Shown here one piece after another: positions 43,044-45,088 of a DNA stretch of 45,088 bases (the first letter of the stretch is position 1; each line of letters opens with the position of its first letter). A program made the position numbers and the translations under genes. The stretch is from NCBI GenBank assembly GCA_013002535.1, contig JABDJK010000058.1, positions 1 to 45,088 on the forward strand, in the 5' to 3' direction. The notes beneath the pieces are model-generated. The model saw nothing but the letters and a program-made list of their open reading frames with translations. It was not told where the DNA came from and searched no databases. The DNA is from Hyphococcus sp. (lineage in GTDB: Bacteria; Pseudomonadota; Alphaproteobacteria; Caulobacterales; Parvularculaceae).

Positions 43044-44201
43044 ATGTTGAAAAAATTGCGGCTGCGCTCCGCGGGCCTCGCGGGCGCGCTAATGCTTTGC
43101 GCCTGCGCATCCGTTGACGATCCGGGCAACGATTATGCCGGCGACCGCGATTTTGGCGTTGCGCGCGAACTGGCGATTAGCGCCCGCGAGCAATCGCAGG
43201 CGCCGGCGCTGTCGGTCGCGGTCTTGAAAGGCGATGAAATTATCTGGTCAGAGGCTTTCGGGAAAGCGGACCTCGAAAACAATGTTGATGCGACGTCCCG
43301 AACGAAATTTCGTCTCGCCAGCATATCGAAGGTGTTGACTGCATCCCTCGCCGCGCGTCTCGTTGACGACGCGATCATCGATCTTGATGCTGATATTCGC
43401 GACACCCTGCCAAATTTTCCGGATAAAGGCGCGAAAATCACTTTGCGTCACCTCTTTGCTCATCTCGGCGGCATTCGCCATTATCAGGCGAAAGATTTCG
43501 ATTTTGATCAGCCGGGCGGAATGATCGACACTCGGCCGTATTTCGATCATGCATCCATTCTCGCGATATTTGCTGATGATCCGTTGATCGCCGCGCCGGG
43601 CGAGAAATTTCAATACACGACCTTCGGTTTCACCCTGATCGGACTTGTACTCGAGAAAGCGACCGGGAAAGACTATATCAAGCTGCTCGACGAGTATGTT
43701 TTGACGCCCGCGGGCGCAGAGACAATTTTGATCGACGATATATTTTCAATCATTCCTGACCGCGCTGCGCCATACGACCCAATTGAAAATTTCGATGGGA
43801 TGTTGCCCCCTGAAATGGGTCCAATCGTCAATTCGTTTTTCCTGAATAGCGCTTACAAGCGCGCTGGCGGCGGCATGATCGGCACGCCGGAAGATCTTGT
43901 GCGCTATGCCGCATTGCATTTCGAGCCGGGTTTCCTCTCCGCGGACATCTACGAGCAGATGTTTACGTCCCAGAAAAACAAAGCGGGCGAAGACATTGGC
44001 TACGGTCTTGGCTGGCGGATCGACGAAACCCGCGACGGCCGCGTCTATTATCACCATCGCGGCACGCAGGCCGGCGCCCGATCATATTTGATCGCTTATC
44101 CAGAAGCCCGCGTCGCCGTCGCGATTATGTCTAACCTTAACGGTAAGCCGGAAGACATTGACGACCTTGGCCGCGCCATTGCGATGCAGTTTCTGGATTA
44201 G
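43044..44201 (+). CDS. beta-lactamase-family (class C-like) serine hydrolase, probable lipoprotein
   Basis: A 385-aa exported serine hydrolase with the fold of class C beta-lactamases and DD-peptidases. The N-terminus ends in LMLCAC, a possible lipoprotein site. The catalytic S-x-x-K is SISK in FRLASISKVLTASLA (about 92-106); the second motif is YTT in KFQYTTFGFTLIGLVL; the third is HRGTQAGARS, replacing KTG. HLFAHLGGIRHY is also typical of the family. Such proteins are often esterases or D-amino peptidases and need not confer antibiotic resistance; the substrate is unknown. Confidence 0.87.
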   Translation: MLKKLRLRSAGLAGALMLCACASVDDPGNDYAGDRDFGVARELAISAREQSQAPALSVAVLKGDEIIWSEAFGKADLENNVDATSRTKFRLASISKVLTASLAARLVDDAIIDLDADIRDTLPNFPDKGAKITLRHLFAHLGGIRHYQAKDFDFDQPGGMIDTRPYFDHASILAIFADDPLIAAPGEKFQYTTFGFTLIGLVLEKATGKDYIKLLDEYVLTPAGAETILIDDIFSIIPDRAAPYDPIENFDGMLPPEMGPIVNSFFLNSAYKRAGGGMIGTPEDLVRYAALHFEPGFLSADIYEQMFTSQKNKAGEDIGYGLGWRIDETRDGRVYYHHRGTQAGARSYLIAYPEARVAVAIMSNLNGKPEDIDDLGRAIAMQFLD

Positions 44202-44255
44202 GCGGTCGCATCTGCCGTCCAACCAGTTTGTCAGTCAGTATTGTGAAGCGGAAGC

Positions 44256-44408
44256 CCTCATCCTGAGATGCGAAGTCGTTGATTTGCGAATAGCAAATGA
44301 ACGTCGAGCCTCGAAGGATGGTCGCAAGCTTTGATCCTTATTCTCCGTCCTTTGAGGCTGTTTCCGCATTCTGTGGAACGCGAAAACATGCGCCTCTGGA
44401 TGAGGATC
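44256..44408. repeat. palindromic intergenic repeat of alphaproteobacterial type
   Basis: The element starts CCTCATCCTGAGATGCG (44256-44272) and ends with an imperfect inverted copy GCGCCTCTGGATGAGG (to 44408). Inside are GCCTCGAAGGATGG (44308-44321) with its inverted partner CCGTCCTTTGAGGC, and ATTTGC/GCAAAT (44282-44298). This CCTCATCCTGAG...CCTCGAAGGATG pattern recurs between genes in many alphaproteobacteria. It lies between convergent genes and could fold into a long hairpin in either transcript. Confidence 0.65.
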
Positions 44409-44426
44409 GCATCTGTTTGCAGACGC
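44409..44426 (-). terminator. hairpin after the TerC-family gene
   Basis: On the minus strand GCGTCTG pairs with CAGATGC (one G-U pair) around CAAA, 5 nt past the stop. There is no U-run, so it is a weak terminator at best, possibly aided by the adjoining repeat. Confidence 0.3.
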
Positions 44427-44430
44427 ATCC

Positions 44431-45088
44431 TTAAGCGTGATGCTCGCCATGCTCGGCCTTGCGCAACGTTTCCAGCTTGTTGCGGTATTTCGTCTGCACG
44501 ACTGATACGATCACCATGACGAATATGACGAAATAGAAGCTCGCCTTCGACATCGCTTCAACTTTGAAATTGAACAGCTCCATATGGGCTAGATGTCCAC
44601 CTTCAGTAATCAACAAAATTCCGACAATAAAGAGGATAAAGAGACCGATTACTTCGAACATGCGGTTCTTCTTAAGGAATACCGACACCTGATCAGCGAG
44701 CGCAATCATCATTATGCCGGAGATTAAGATCGCTGTCGCGATAACCCAGACGACCTGGGTCAGTGCAATCGCCGACAAGAGTGAGTCGAAGGAAAAGATC
44801 AAGTTCATGAAAACGATGAGCGCAATGGCGCCGGAAACGGACTTTTTGGTCTGGTTTTCGGTGCTCTCAATATGCTCGACCGCAAGCAGGTGCATAATCT
44901 CCTTTGTGGCGGTGTACATGATGAAGCCGCCGCCGAGGATTGAGACGAGAGCGTGAAACGTAAAAGACGCTTCAAAAAAGCCGTTCAATTGGATGCCAAA
45001 AATCGGTTGTTTGAAGGAATTGATCAGGCCCAGCACCACGAACATCAATATCAGTCGGAAAGCGATGGCGAGACCTATCCCCATACGC
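44431..45088 (-). CDS. TerC-family integral membrane protein, 5' end outside the window
   Basis: At least 217 residues of a TerC/YkoY-type membrane protein; the start lies beyond base 45088, since the frame stays open to the edge and family members carry further N-terminal helices. About six helices are visible. Signatures are GLAIAFRLILMFVVLGLI, LGGGFIMYTATKEIMHLL and the conserved acidic helix FMNLIFSFDSLLSAIALT. A His-rich tail (AEHGEHHA) closes the protein. TerC relatives are implicated in metal (manganese) export and tellurite resistance, but tellurite genes are not seen here, so a metal-transport role is a family-based guess. Confidence 0.87.
   Translation of the reverse strand, partial: RMGIGLAIAFRLILMFVVLGLINSFKQPIFGIQLNGFFEASFTFHALVSILGGGFIMYTATKEIMHLLAVEHIESTENQTKKSVSGAIALIVFMNLIFSFDSLLSAIALTQVVWVIATAILISGIMMIALADQVSVFLKKNRMFEVIGLFILFIVGILLITEGGHLAHMELFNFKVEAMSKASFYFVIFVMVIVSVVQTKYRNKLETLRKAEHGEHHA

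Noticed and set aside
43044-44201. Antibiotic-resistance beta-lactamase
   Set aside because: The third motif is HRG rather than KTG and the family is mostly esterases and peptidases; resistance cannot be claimed.
1-45088. CRISPR arrays, rRNA, intact prophage or transposon
   Set aside because: No regularly spaced repeats, rRNA signatures, phage structural genes or complete transposase were seen; only two mobile-element relics are present.

Overview
The window looks like chromosomal DNA of an alphaproteobacterium, possibly marine and of the Parvularcula/Hyphomonas kind. That placement is an inference from moderate GC, a NarK1-NarK2 fusion, TIR/TolB-N/TPR and CHASE2-cyclase architectures, and an intergenic palindrome of a kind common in alphaproteobacteria. 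No rRNA or marker gene is present to confirm it. There is one tRNA and no CRISPR array, origin or intact mobile element.

Region 1 (1-8350): a partial TPR protein, a decayed RtcB remnant, then a compact minus-strand histidine operon (8278 down to 1434): TrpR-like regulator, hisG, hisD, a hisC-hisB fusion, hisH, hisA, hisF, hisIE. Genes overlap or lie within 9 bp of each other. The order, the long HisG, the HisIE fusion and the regulator are of the gammaproteobacterial (enteric/xanthomonad) type. An IS110-family remnant lies upstream and the RtcB remnant downstream, which suggests an acquired block.

Region 2 (9094-19609): a minus-strand operon (FecR-like periplasmic protein, CHASE2 adenylate cyclase, M48 peptidase) faces a plus-strand set: a CsgG-like protein and two exported, paralogous proteins of unknown family. 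The paralogues are built from helix-rich units bracketed by cysteine pairs (four units and two units) with disordered tails. A Crp-family regulator with cAMP-binding and DNA-reading residues follows. Two related 18-bp Crp-like sites lie about 75-80 bp upstream of the CsgG-like gene and of the second paralogue. This block is the best candidate for an undescribed cAMP-controlled envelope or surface system.

Region 3 (19900-27760): a BlaI-type repressor, an M56 (BlaR1-like) membrane protease whose C-terminal domain is ankyrin repeats, and an S41-like protease with a TPR tail form an operon with a perfect 12-bp inverted repeat at its promoter. A TolB-like propeller protein, a TIR-TM-TolB_N-TPR protein and a frameshifted tyrosine recombinase remnant follow.

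Region 4 (27787-42368): an anaerobic nitrate and nitric-oxide island: hemerythrin and divergent NnrS with an FNR-type box between them, a NarR/DNR-like regulator with its own FNR-type box, a CMD-family protein, then narK1K2-narG-narH-narJ-narI-porin-hemerythrin as one tight plus-strand operon.

Region 5 (42497-45088): tRNA-Ser(GGA), a small membrane protein, a class C-like serine hydrolase, a palindromic intergenic repeat and the C-terminal part of a TerC-family membrane protein.
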